From NCBI GenBank assembly GCA_002348545.1, contig DEBM01000065.1, positions 1 through 64,000 on the forward strand: DNA of 64,000 nucleotides, in the 5' to 3' direction. Under the pieces are notes generated by a model. That model saw only the letters and a list, made by a program, of their open reading frames with translations, was not told the DNA's origin and searched no databases. This document shows positions 27,485 through 35,162 of this stretch, in pieces. The translations under genes and the position numbers were made by a program. The stretch comes from Balneolaceae bacterium UBA2956 (GTDB lineage Bacteria; Bacteroidota; Rhodothermia; Balneolales; Balneolaceae). How positions within the stretch are numbered: the stretch's first letter is position 1; each line of letters starts with the position of its first letter.

Positions 27485-28438
27485 TCAGCTAACGTATGGA
27501 GAAAAGACCACCTTTATATCACTGTTAATATCTTCAATGATAGTTGGAGAAAAGGATAAACCTGTTAATTGTTCATATAGTTGCGCATAACGTTCGTACA
27601 CCTCTATTCGAAATGGGTCGGGTAAATCTGGAAGGTTTTGACCTTCTAGGCCTTGAAAGTCATTCTTTATGAGCCATTCTCTCAGAAACTCTTTAGATAG
27701 TTGTTTCTGTGGCTGCCGGTCTTTTTGCCGTTGCTCATAGCCATCGACATAAAAATAGCGAGAAGAATCGGTAGTATGAACTTCGTCGATAAGTGTTAAT
27801 TCATCTAAATGTAAGCCAAATTCATATTTAGTATCTACAAGTATGAGCCCTTGTTCGCGTGAAACTTCTTGTCCTGTTTTAAATAATTCAAAGGCTTTTT
27901 CTCGAATTTCTTCCCAAATAGCGGTGCTCACAATACCCTTAGCAAGTATTTCTTTCTCTGAAATATCTTCATCATGTCCTTCAAATGATTTGATTGCTGG
28001 CGTGAGAATAGGCTCTGGAAGGGGGTCATGCTCACGAAGACCTTCGGGTAAAGTTACACCACAAAGCATACGTCCTCCGCTTTTATAGATTCTCCATGCA
28101 TGACCAGTAAGATGAGCCCGAATAACTACTTCTATTGGAATAGGGATGCATTTTTTTGCAATGGTAATATTTGGATGTGGTATCTCAATAATATGATTCG
28201 GGACAATATGTGCGACTTTATTGAACCCAAATTCGGCTAGTTTATTCAGTATTTGCCCTTTAAAAGGAATAGCTTGATGCATAATAAAATCAAAAGCAGA
28301 TATTCGATCCGTTACTAGTATACCTAATATTTGACTGTTTAATGTATATACCTCTCTAACTTTACCTTGGTAGAAATCTTTTAAAGTAGGGTGGGAACTT
28401 GAAGTAATACAATGAGTGAGTGCGTGCTTAAAATCCAA
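27485..28438 (-). CDS. purC: Phosphoribosylaminoimidazole-succinocarboxamide synthase
   Basis: The 317-residue enzyme joins aspartate to carboxyaminoimidazole ribotide with ATP, the eighth step of purine synthesis. It has the SAICAR synthetase hallmarks: FYQGKVREVYTL near the start, VTDRISAFDFIM, LTGHAWRIYKSGG and VDTKYEFGL. The length is that of the longer PurC type (about 300 residues) rather than the 240-residue E. coli type. It stands alone on the minus strand, converging with the SDR gene. A weak GTAAAT/ATTTAC pair lies in the 85-nt gap between them. Confidence 0.95.
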   Translation of the reverse strand: MDFKHALTHCITSSSHPTLKDFYQGKVREVYTLNSQILGILVTDRISAFDFIMHQAIPFKGQILNKLAEFGFNKVAHIVPNHIIEIPHPNITIAKKCIPIPIEVVIRAHLTGHAWRIYKSGGRMLCGVTLPEGLREHDPLPEPILTPAIKSFEGHDEDISEKEILAKGIVSTAIWEEIREKAFELFKTGQEVSREQGLILVDTKYEFGLHLDELTLIDEVHTTDSSRYFYVDGYEQRQKDRQPQKQLSKEFLREWLIKNDFQGLEGQNLPDLPDPFRIEVYERYAQLYEQLTGLSFSPTIIEDINSDIKVVFSPYVS

Positions 28439-28492
28439 AGTTCGTTTATCTTAAGGGTTAGAATGAGTAAAATACAGAAATATCGCGTGATT

Positions 28493-29503
28493 TTATGACT
28501 TCTTAGTTGACCCTCTAGGAATTAAAATAGGGTTTATGATGGTCTGGAATAATTGAGTGTCCCTATTTTTTATCATGGTTAGTAGACGTGATGTTGCTTG
28601 GGCTCCAATGGTATGCATTTGTTGGTCAATTGTCGTTAAATCAAGATACTTACTCAGCTTTATATTGTCATAACCTATAATTGCCACATCTTCAGGCACT
28701 CGAAGACCAAGTCGACTCACCGCATGTAAGGCTCCTAAAGCCATTGAGTCATTGAGGCAGAAAATAGCATCAGGGAATTCACTCATACTTGAGTATTTAT
28801 TGATGGCTTCGAAACCAGCTTCTTCGGTAAAACCTGCATGCTTGCTTGTATCACCGGTTATAAGATATTTTTTTTTAAGACCTTTATTAAGTCTTTTAAA
28901 TGCATCTTTAAATCCTTTCTCTCGCTCTACAGAGGTTCTAGTTTTGACAGGAGTACTAATCATTCCAATGCGCTTATATCCAAAATGTATGAGGTGCTCG
29001 CCCGCTATGAATCCACCTTGGTAGTCATTCAACATAAAGTAATTATAGTTATTATGTTGCGAATTAACTAAAACTGCAGGTATGCCACTGCTTTGTAATT
29101 GCATGTGTAACGAATCACTGACATCAATAGAAATCAGTATAACTGCATCGGCTGAGCCACGGTCAAAAAAGTTAGTCACAGCCTTTTCAGGATCTTTTGA
29201 TCCTGTATTGTAAAGTATAATATCTAAATCTGTTTTCTTAAGTTCATCTTTAACCCCTTTAAGTACTTCATTAAAGAAAGGTGTGGTAAAAGAGGGAACC
29301 GCAACAGCTAACATTTGGGGTTCTTTACTAGCTAATTTACGTGCATTAACTTGAGGTCGAAAATTAAGTGTCTTAATGGCTTCCTGTACCCTTATCTTGG
29401 TTTTATCCGATACATTCAGCGAACCATTTAAAACTCTTGATACGGTTGATATGGCAACATCGGCCAGTTTTGCAACGTCGTAGATGGTAACTTTTTTATT
29501 CAT
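28493..29503 (-). CDS. LacI-family transcriptional regulator
   Basis: The 336-residue protein has an N-terminal helix-turn-helix with TIYDVAKLADVAISTVSRVL at residues 6-25, the LacI hallmark, including the hinge helix region NARKLASKEP. The rest is a periplasmic-binding-protein-like effector domain with PDAIFCLNDSMALGALHA and DVAIIGYDN in the right order. Effectors in this family are usually sugars or purines; purC is the next gene, though as a PurR it would need evidence. It is divergent from the phytoene synthase gene, and the gap between them holds a perfect inverted repeat (29681-29710). Confidence 0.9.
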   Translation of the reverse strand: MNKKVTIYDVAKLADVAISTVSRVLNGSLNVSDKTKIRVQEAIKTLNFRPQVNARKLASKEPQMLAVAVPSFTTPFFNEVLKGVKDELKKTDLDIILYNTGSKDPEKAVTNFFDRGSADAVILISIDVSDSLHMQLQSSGIPAVLVNSQHNNYNYFMLNDYQGGFIAGEHLIHFGYKRIGMISTPVKTRTSVEREKGFKDAFKRLNKGLKKKYLITGDTSKHAGFTEEAGFEAINKYSSMSEFPDAIFCLNDSMALGALHAVSRLGLRVPEDVAIIGYDNIKLSKYLDLTTIDQQMHTIGAQATSRLLTMIKNRDTQLFQTIINPILIPRGSTKKS

Positions 29504-29862
29504 GCGTCTTAAATTCTTGGTATCTCGTTGAAGTACAGATAGCTTATATAAACATACTTAATCAGCATTAAACTAAGATTAGCTGAATGTGGGTTTTAAA
29601 AGAAAGACACACATTTCTACATATTTAGAGATTAACTTCCATGTTCTTTTATCCTTTGATAACTAAACTTATGTCTTATATTAATTAAATATTGAAGGGT
29701 ATTTAATTAACATGCGTATGTTTATTAGTTGGATTTCCATCTCTATCTTTGAAAAATCGTTTTATTATAGTAAAATTTTCTGAGGATAGATATGTATGAT
29801 ATGTATAAATTTAATTTATTTACAATGGGAACTATTTACGCCGCAACCTAATTTATTTATGT
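29504..29862. other. 359-bp AT-rich divergent intergenic region
   Basis: This gap between the LacI-type regulator and the phytoene/squalene synthase holds no credible gene. It is very AT-rich. Its main feature is the perfect inverted repeat at 29681-29710. On the plus strand a TATCTTTG (around 29743-29750) resembles the Bacteroidota -7 box TAnnTTTG, but its -33 partner is poor. Nothing else was seen. Confidence 0.6.
29681..29710. promoter_or_regulatory. Perfect 11-bp inverted repeat, candidate operator
   Basis: TTAATTAAATA (29681-29691) and TATTTAATTAA (29700-29710) are exact inverted copies separated by TTGAAGGG. The site lies about 180 nt upstream of the regulator start and 153 nt upstream of the synthase start. 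LacI-family proteins bind palindromes, so autoregulation or control of the synthase is possible. The pure AT arms are less typical of LacI operators, which usually hold a central CG. Confidence 0.45.
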
Positions 29863-30840
29863 ATGAGCACGTTAATTAAATATCCGTATAGTTTAATTAG
29901 ACCTCTCTATGAGCGTACCTCTTTTCATCGTTCCGTAATTGATGAGATGAATAATGATTTATTAAAACCTGCTTACTCTCATTGTCGTGCCATTACTCGC
30001 TACTATGCGAAAACCTTCTATATGGCTACACGTTTTTTACCTAACGATAAGCAACGTGGTATCTTTGCAATTTATGGATACTGCCGCTATGTAGATAATA
30101 TGGTAGATGATAACTTAGATATGATCAATGATAAGTTTGTGCCTAATGATCAGCTATATGATAAGTTAGATGAATTAAGACACAAGATAGTAGATATCTA
30201 TGAGGGAAAAATTCAATCAAAAGACCCTATTTTCACTGCATTTGCAGACACATTCCTTCATTATGAAATTTCTAAAGAACTCCCTTTAATTCTTATTGAT
30301 GGAGTAGAACAAGATCTGCATAAGACTCGATTTCATAACTTCAAAGAAATTTACGATTACTCCTTTAAAGTAGCTTCTGTAGTTGGTTTAATGACCACGC
30401 CTGTGTTTGGTTATAAAGACGAGCAAGCGCTTAATTATGCAGCGGATTTGGGTATAGCTATGCAGTTAACCAATATATTAAGAGATGTGGGTGAGGATGT
30501 AGATCGTAACCGTATATACTTAGCGCAGGACGAACTGGTTGCGTTTGGACTTACTGATCAAGACATTTTATGCAAACGGGTGGACAATAGGTTTATTGAG
30601 TTTATGAAGTATCAAATCAAGAGGGCGAGAGAATATTATGAACGTGCAGATAAGGGGATATCTATGTTGGACCGAAACGCACGACTACCCGTATATTTGG
30701 CACGCTACAATTATGCCAAAATTTTAGATAAAATAGAAGAGAATAACTATGACGTGTTTTCTTCTAGAGCCTACCTTACAAAACTTGAAAAGCTCAGTAT
30801 TCTTCCTCAGATATTTTACAAAATTAACAGGGCTTCGTAA
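29863..30840 (+). CDS. crtB: Phytoene/squalene synthase family protein
   Basis: The 325-residue head-to-head prenyl synthase joins two prenyl diphosphates. The first aspartate-rich motif lies at YVDNMVDDN (about residues 76-84) and the second, with DVGEDVDRNRIYL, around 208-220. These match the phytoene/squalene synthase family and bind the diphosphate-magnesium complex. The N-terminal SHCRAITRYYAKTFY is the usual entry helix. The C-terminus is slightly longer than the average CrtB. Neither crtI nor squalene-hopene cyclase is nearby, so phytoene and squalene remain equal options; the symbol is provisional. Confidence 0.85.
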   Translation: MSTLIKYPYSLIRPLYERTSFHRSVIDEMNNDLLKPAYSHCRAITRYYAKTFYMATRFLPNDKQRGIFAIYGYCRYVDNMVDDNLDMINDKFVPNDQLYDKLDELRHKIVDIYEGKIQSKDPIFTAFADTFLHYEISKELPLILIDGVEQDLHKTRFHNFKEIYDYSFKVASVVGLMTTPVFGYKDEQALNYAADLGIAMQLTNILRDVGEDVDRNRIYLAQDELVAFGLTDQDILCKRVDNRFIEFMKYQIKRAREYYERADKGISMLDRNARLPVYLARYNYAKILDKIEENNYDVFSSRAYLTKLEKLSILPQIFYKINRAS

Positions 30841-30969
30841 ACCCGCTCTACTGAGTATACACTCTTTTAGCACACAATTACTTTGCGTTATTTAAAATGT
30901 AGCAGTTTAGTATCTTGTTTAATCTATTAAGATGTAATTAAAGAACTTATTCACACGCCCTACAATTTT

Positions 30970-32505
30970 ATGCGACAAATTAATAAAATACTTATTGCTA
31001 ACCGTGGTGAGATCGCCGTTCGTATTATTCGAAGTTGTTCATCTCTAGGTATTCAAACAGTTGCAGTATATAGCGAAGTAGATGTATTTGCACCTCATGT
31101 TCGAATGGCAGATGAATCTATATTTATTGGTCCGGCTGCTTCCTCTCAGAGTTACTTGGTCATGGATACCATAATTGAAGCCGCGACTAGTTCTGGTGCG
31201 CAGGCTATTCATCCGGGTTATGGTTTTTTGAGCGAAAATGCCACTTTTGCTAATAAATGTCAGGAAGCTGGAATAATCTTTATCGGTCCACCACCAAATG
31301 CCATTGAATTGATGGGAGATAAAATGAAAGCTCGAGCATTGGTCCAAGAGCTTGGGATACCTTTTCCACAGGGCTTAGTAGAGCCCATCCTCCCTGAAAA
31401 TAATGTTGACCAAATCGCTCATGAAATAGGATATCCTATTCTGATTAAAGCAGCAGCTGGTGGCGGCGGTAAGGGAATGCGAATAGTTCATAAGGAGTCA
31501 GAACTTAGTAATGCGGTAAAAATAGCAGCTTCTGAGGCACAAAATGCCTTTGGGGATGCGCGGGTATACATTGAGAAATATCTTGAGAATCCTCGGCATG
31601 TGGAAATACAAGTACTAGCTGATGAACATGGTCAGTATTTCCACCTATTCGATAGAGAGTGCTCGATTCAACGACGCCATCAAAAAGTGGTGGAAGAAGC
31701 GCCTTGTGTTATTTTAAACGATGATTTGAGGAAGAAAATGGCTCAGTCAGCCATAGAAATTGCAAGAAGCTGTGAGTACCATGGAGTGGGTACTGTCGAA
31801 TTTCTGGTGGATAATCATTTAGACTATTATTTTTTGGAAATGAATACGAGGCTGCAAGTCGAACACCCTGTAACAGAGATGATTACAGGCTTAGATTTGG
31901 TTGAGTTACAAATACAAGTAGCTAGGGGCGAAAAACTAGATTTGATACAGCAAGATATTAAGATCCAAGGTCATGCTATCGAATGTAGAATTTATGCCGA
32001 AGATCCTTTCCATAACTTTTTACCTGATATTGGTTTTTTATCTAAGCATCGGATTCCATCTGGCTTGGGGATTCGCGTGGATACTGGGGTAGAAGAGGGC
32101 GCCGAAGTATCAATACATTATGACCCATTGATCTCTAAATTAAGTGTACATGCAGATGACCGTGAAAAAGCCATTCATAAGATGAAAGCGGCACTTGGTG
32201 AATATGAAATCGAGGGTTGTCAGTCCACTATATTTTTCTGTGATTACTGCATGAAGCATCCTAATTTTATTCAAGGGCGGTACAATACTCACTTTGTCTC
32301 CGATTTCTATGAACCTGATCTTGAGCATAATCGCTTGATTTGTAAGTATTCGAAAAACCTACCTGACCCAAGTATTATTGCATTAATGGCAGGAGTACTA
32401 TTTGAAAGAAATTCGACTCAAAACGAATACAAAACATCTACAGTTACCTCAACCTCACCAAACATAGCTAAAGATAAGCCTTGGTGGGCCGCAAGAAGAA
32501 ACTGA
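30970..32505 (+). CDS. accC: Biotin carboxylase (acetyl-CoA or acyl-CoA carboxylase subunit)
   Basis: The 511-residue protein carboxylates biotin using ATP and bicarbonate. Its N-terminal lobe begins INKILIANRGEIAVRIIRSC; the ATP-grasp glycine loop AGGGGKGM lies near residues 161-170, followed by ERDCSIQRRHQK-type sequence, EMNTRLQVEHPVTE and the C-terminal biotin carboxylase domain with HAIECRIYAED. It ends about 60 residues later than E. coli AccC, with an extra tail finishing PWWAARRN. Such tails occur in subunits of acyl-CoA carboxylases. No biotin carrier or carboxyltransferase gene is beside it. murQ follows after 7 nt. Confidence 0.92.
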   Translation: MRQINKILIANRGEIAVRIIRSCSSLGIQTVAVYSEVDVFAPHVRMADESIFIGPAASSQSYLVMDTIIEAATSSGAQAIHPGYGFLSENATFANKCQEAGIIFIGPPPNAIELMGDKMKARALVQELGIPFPQGLVEPILPENNVDQIAHEIGYPILIKAAAGGGGKGMRIVHKESELSNAVKIAASEAQNAFGDARVYIEKYLENPRHVEIQVLADEHGQYFHLFDRECSIQRRHQKVVEEAPCVILNDDLRKKMAQSAIEIARSCEYHGVGTVEFLVDNHLDYYFLEMNTRLQVEHPVTEMITGLDLVELQIQVARGEKLDLIQQDIKIQGHAIECRIYAEDPFHNFLPDIGFLSKHRIPSGLGIRVDTGVEEGAEVSIHYDPLISKLSVHADDREKAIHKMKAALGEYEIEGCQSTIFFCDYCMKHPNFIQGRYNTHFVSDFYEPDLEHNRLICKYSKNLPDPSIIALMAGVLFERNSTQNEYKTSTVTSTSPNIAKDKPWWAARRN

Positions 32506-32512
32506 TATTCTT

Positions 32513-33430
32513 ATGAATGAACTACTATTTAAGCAGTTAAATAATTTAAAAACAGAACAACTTAACCCTAACACACAAGACATCGACTTGGATGACGCTC
32601 TCAACATTGCAAAAAAAATTAATAAAGAAGATCAAAAGGTGGCAGATGCAGTGGGTGAAAAGCTACCTCAAATAGCTCAAGCTATAGATTGGGTAGCACA
32701 AGCTTTATCGTTTGGCGGTAGATTACTTTATTTTGGAGCGGGGACCAGTGGGCGATTAGGGGTGTTAGATGCCGCAGAATGTCCTCCCACATTTGGAACA
32801 AAACCCGAACAAGTACAGGGATTTATTGCAGGCGGTCAGGCTGCTATGTTTGTGGCCCAAGAAAAGGCAGAAGATCAAGAAGATATTGGAATCACTGATT
32901 TGAATACGGTTTATCCCACACAGGCTGATGTAATTTGTGGTTTAGCCGCAAGTGGACGAACTCCTTATGTGCATGGAGCGCTAAGACGAGGAATTGAACT
33001 AGGTTGTAAAACAATATTTGTTACAAATGTACCAAAACAGCAGCTTACCATCTCCCCAGACTTAGTTATTGATGTGCCTGTCGGCCCCGAAGTAATAATG
33101 GGTAGTACAAGAATGAAAAGTGCCACCGCACAAAAAATGGTACTAAATATGATTACCACTGGTGCGATGATAAGACAAGGTAAAGTATATGAAAATGTTA
33201 TGGTTGATCTTATGTTGACCAATACAAAATTGGTTGAAAGGGCTAAGCGAATTATCATGAATTTCAGTTCACTTGATTATAGAGACGCTACTGAAGTGTT
33301 AGAGCAGGCTAATGGACATGTTAAAACTGCGTTGCTCATGGCTATTGGGGGGAAATCAAAAGAAGAAGCGGAATCGTTGCTAGAAACACATCAAGGATTT
33401 ATCAGAAAGGCATTAGAGTCACAAAACTAG
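32513..33430 (+). CDS. murQ: N-acetylmuramic acid 6-phosphate etherase
   Basis: The 305-residue enzyme cleaves the lactyl ether of MurNAc 6-phosphate in cell-wall recycling. The SIS domain holds the family signature, with GAGTSGRLGVLDAAECPPTFG (written in two parts here: GAGTSGRLGVLDAAE and CPPTFG) near 75-95, which contains the catalytic Glu. VGPEVIMGSTRMKSATAQK follows. N- and C-terminal helices of the family are complete. It lies 7 nt after accC and 6 nt before plsC, so this looks like one transcript of envelope and lipid functions. The MurNAc phosphotransferase or AnmK that would make its substrate is not here. Confidence 0.95.
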   Translation: MNELLFKQLNNLKTEQLNPNTQDIDLDDALNIAKKINKEDQKVADAVGEKLPQIAQAIDWVAQALSFGGRLLYFGAGTSGRLGVLDAAECPPTFGTKPEQVQGFIAGGQAAMFVAQEKAEDQEDIGITDLNTVYPTQADVICGLAASGRTPYVHGALRRGIELGCKTIFVTNVPKQQLTISPDLVIDVPVGPEVIMGSTRMKSATAQKMVLNMITTGAMIRQGKVYENVMVDLMLTNTKLVERAKRIIMNFSSLDYRDATEVLEQANGHVKTALLMAIGGKSKEEAESLLETHQGFIRKALESQN

Positions 33431-33436
33431 GTAATA

Positions 33437-34192
33437 ATGATCTCAATTAGGCTGTTTAGTATCTATATGTGGCTCTATTATAGCCTGCTATTCTTTGTTT
33501 TTTTCATACTCATATCATTCACTTTTCTAATTACGTTTCCTATAGATCCTTATCGGCGCATTCCTAATCGAGTGCTATCTTGGATGGCTTGGTGTATGAT
33601 GCACCCCAGTCCAAGTTGGCAAATCCAACTTGAAAACGCCGAGTTACTCAATAAAACTACACCAACAATCTACGTTTGTAACCATGAAAGCTTTTTAGAT
33701 ATCCCACTTATTTATCAGTTACCAATTAGGATGAAATGGGTGGTCAAGCATAGCATGACATATATCCCAATTATGGGCTGGATGGTTCGATTAACGGGAC
33801 ATTTAACCATTAATCGATCCAAAAAATCCGCTCTTAAGAAGTTAAATAACCTACTTCAACCTCTAAAATCTGGTATACCTGTAATGCTTTTTCCAGAGGG
33901 TACACGATCGCTTGATGGTAGTTTAAAACCCTTTAAAAATGGGGCTTTTTTATTGGCTGTGGAACATGGTTTTTGTATTCAACCTTTAGTTATAGAAGGA
34001 GCATTTGAAGTTTTACGTTCTGGGAGTTACTTATTTCGATCTAAAGCCAATTTCCGGTTGCGAGTTCTTCCAAGCATTGACTCAAAAGAATTTGACTCTA
34101 TGTCCGAACTAAAACAAACCGTAAAAGAAAGAATGTCGGATGCATTGAAGGAGCTAGAATCCTTGCAGTTGAACAAAACAAGTTTGAATTAA
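33437..34192 (+). CDS. plsC: 1-acyl-sn-glycerol-3-phosphate acyltransferase
   Basis: The 251-residue membrane enzyme makes phosphatidic acid from lysophosphatidic acid. A hydrophobic helix fills residues 10-33. The acyltransferase motif HESFLD (His83 and Asp88, the HX4D pair) is followed by the substrate loop LFPEGTRS around residues 152-159 and by the late hydrophobic IQPLVIEG. Length is standard. It belongs to the accC-murQ-plsC run, which links fatty-acid carboxylation, wall recycling and phospholipid synthesis. Confidence 0.92.
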   Translation: MISIRLFSIYMWLYYSLLFFVFFILISFTFLITFPIDPYRRIPNRVLSWMAWCMMHPSPSWQIQLENAELLNKTTPTIYVCNHESFLDIPLIYQLPIRMKWVVKHSMTYIPIMGWMVRLTGHLTINRSKKSALKKLNNLLQPLKSGIPVMLFPEGTRSLDGSLKPFKNGAFLLAVEHGFCIQPLVIEGAFEVLRSGSYLFRSKANFRLRVLPSIDSKEFDSMSELKQTVKERMSDALKELESLQLNKTSLN

Positions 34193-34252
34193 AGTAAGTT
34201 AAGCCAAGCTTTCAATTTCTATCTAGTCATTTTTAATACTAGATTACATATC

Positions 34253-34954
34253 ATGTGGTTTTACTCATCACCTACTTATTGGTTATCGTACAAAAAATCA
34301 TATAAACTTCGTATGATGGTAGCGCTTTGTGGGATTTTAGTTCTATTTATTATAGTTTTTAAGTGGCCTATGAAACCAAGAGAAAAACCAAAATACCAAG
34401 AGCTAATGGTTGTCTATCAAGAGGAAATCATACTTCAACCGATGGTTATAACTCGCCAAAATATTGGTGTAGCAGCTCCACCTAAACCAATAGTGCAAGC
34501 CTTAGCTTCTGAGTATCGGCTCATTGAAGAAGATTTTTTAACTATAGAGCGACCGAACTTATTGGTCGATGAATTTGAACAGGCTCGAAATGCTAGTACC
34601 GGTTGGATAGGTGAGGAGCAGAAAATCACCGGTGATCCCGATAGATTTGCGCGTATTAAAAAAATAGTAGAACCTTCCTATTCTAATGAAGTGTTGGCGA
34701 GTAATGATCAATATAAAATTGGGGTAGAAATGATCGTTGATTCCTCAGGAAAGGTCGTGGATGCATACGTATCTTCCATTGAACAAATTCTTGATAATGG
34801 CGAGAGTGTCGAGATGGACCAGGTTCAGTTTGGCATTTTGGAGGCAATAATCGAAGCGGCATTTATGTGGGAATTTACCCCAGCTGTAAAAGAAGGAAAG
34901 ACTGTGAAAACCCAAAGAACTGAATTTTTTAATTTTGGTCATGCCGATTGTTAA
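34253..34954 (+). CDS. TonB-like energy transducer protein
   Basis: The 233-residue protein has one hydrophobic helix near residues 21-40 after a short, basic N-terminus, the usual TonB anchor position. A linker of about 100 residues follows, and a C-terminal domain (about 140-228) resembles the TonB fold: GVEMIVDSSGKVVDAYV, then AIIEAAFMWEFTPAVKEGKTVKT. The usual Pro-Lys/Pro-Glu repeats in the linker are missing. No exbB, exbD or TonB-dependent receptor gene is near. The fold call is moderate; the partner receptor is unknown. Confidence 0.65.
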   Translation: MWFYSSPTYWLSYKKSYKLRMMVALCGILVLFIIVFKWPMKPREKPKYQELMVVYQEEIILQPMVITRQNIGVAAPPKPIVQALASEYRLIEEDFLTIERPNLLVDEFEQARNASTGWIGEEQKITGDPDRFARIKKIVEPSYSNEVLASNDQYKIGVEMIVDSSGKVVDAYVSSIEQILDNGESVEMDQVQFGILEAIIEAAFMWEFTPAVKEGKTVKTQRTEFFNFGHADC

Positions 34955-34987
34955 TGCCTCACAATAGGCGTATATTTGCCTACTTTT

Positions 34988-35076
34988 GGAGAGGTGCCGG
35001 AGCGGTCGAACGGGCTCGCCTGGAAAGCGTGTGTGCCCCCACCGGGGTACCGAGGGTTCGAATCCCTCCCTCTCCG
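34988..35076 (+). tRNA. tRNA-Ser (anticodon GGA)
   Basis: This is an 89-nt class II tRNA. The acceptor stem pairs GGAGAGG (34988-34994) with CCTCTCC (35069-35075), with discriminator G at 35076. The loop CTGGAAA puts GGA at 35022-35024. A long variable arm closes with a GC-rich stem, and the T-arm GAGGGTTCGAATCCCTC is complete. One U-U mismatch in the anticodon stem is typical of Bacteroidota-type serine tRNAs. CCA is not encoded. It is the second serine tRNA in the window. Confidence 0.95.
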
Positions 35077-35162
35077 CATTACAAATCTTTTCATACATTT
35101 TATTAGGTTTATCATATCTAATAAATTATTTTTAAATCAATATTAAATTATTTTCTTAGCGT

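Noticed and set aside
34745..35098. Minus-strand open frame of 117 residues across the TonB-like gene and tRNA-Ser
   Set aside because: It covers the tRNA in reverse, giving the common artefact EGFEPSVP. It has no independent support.
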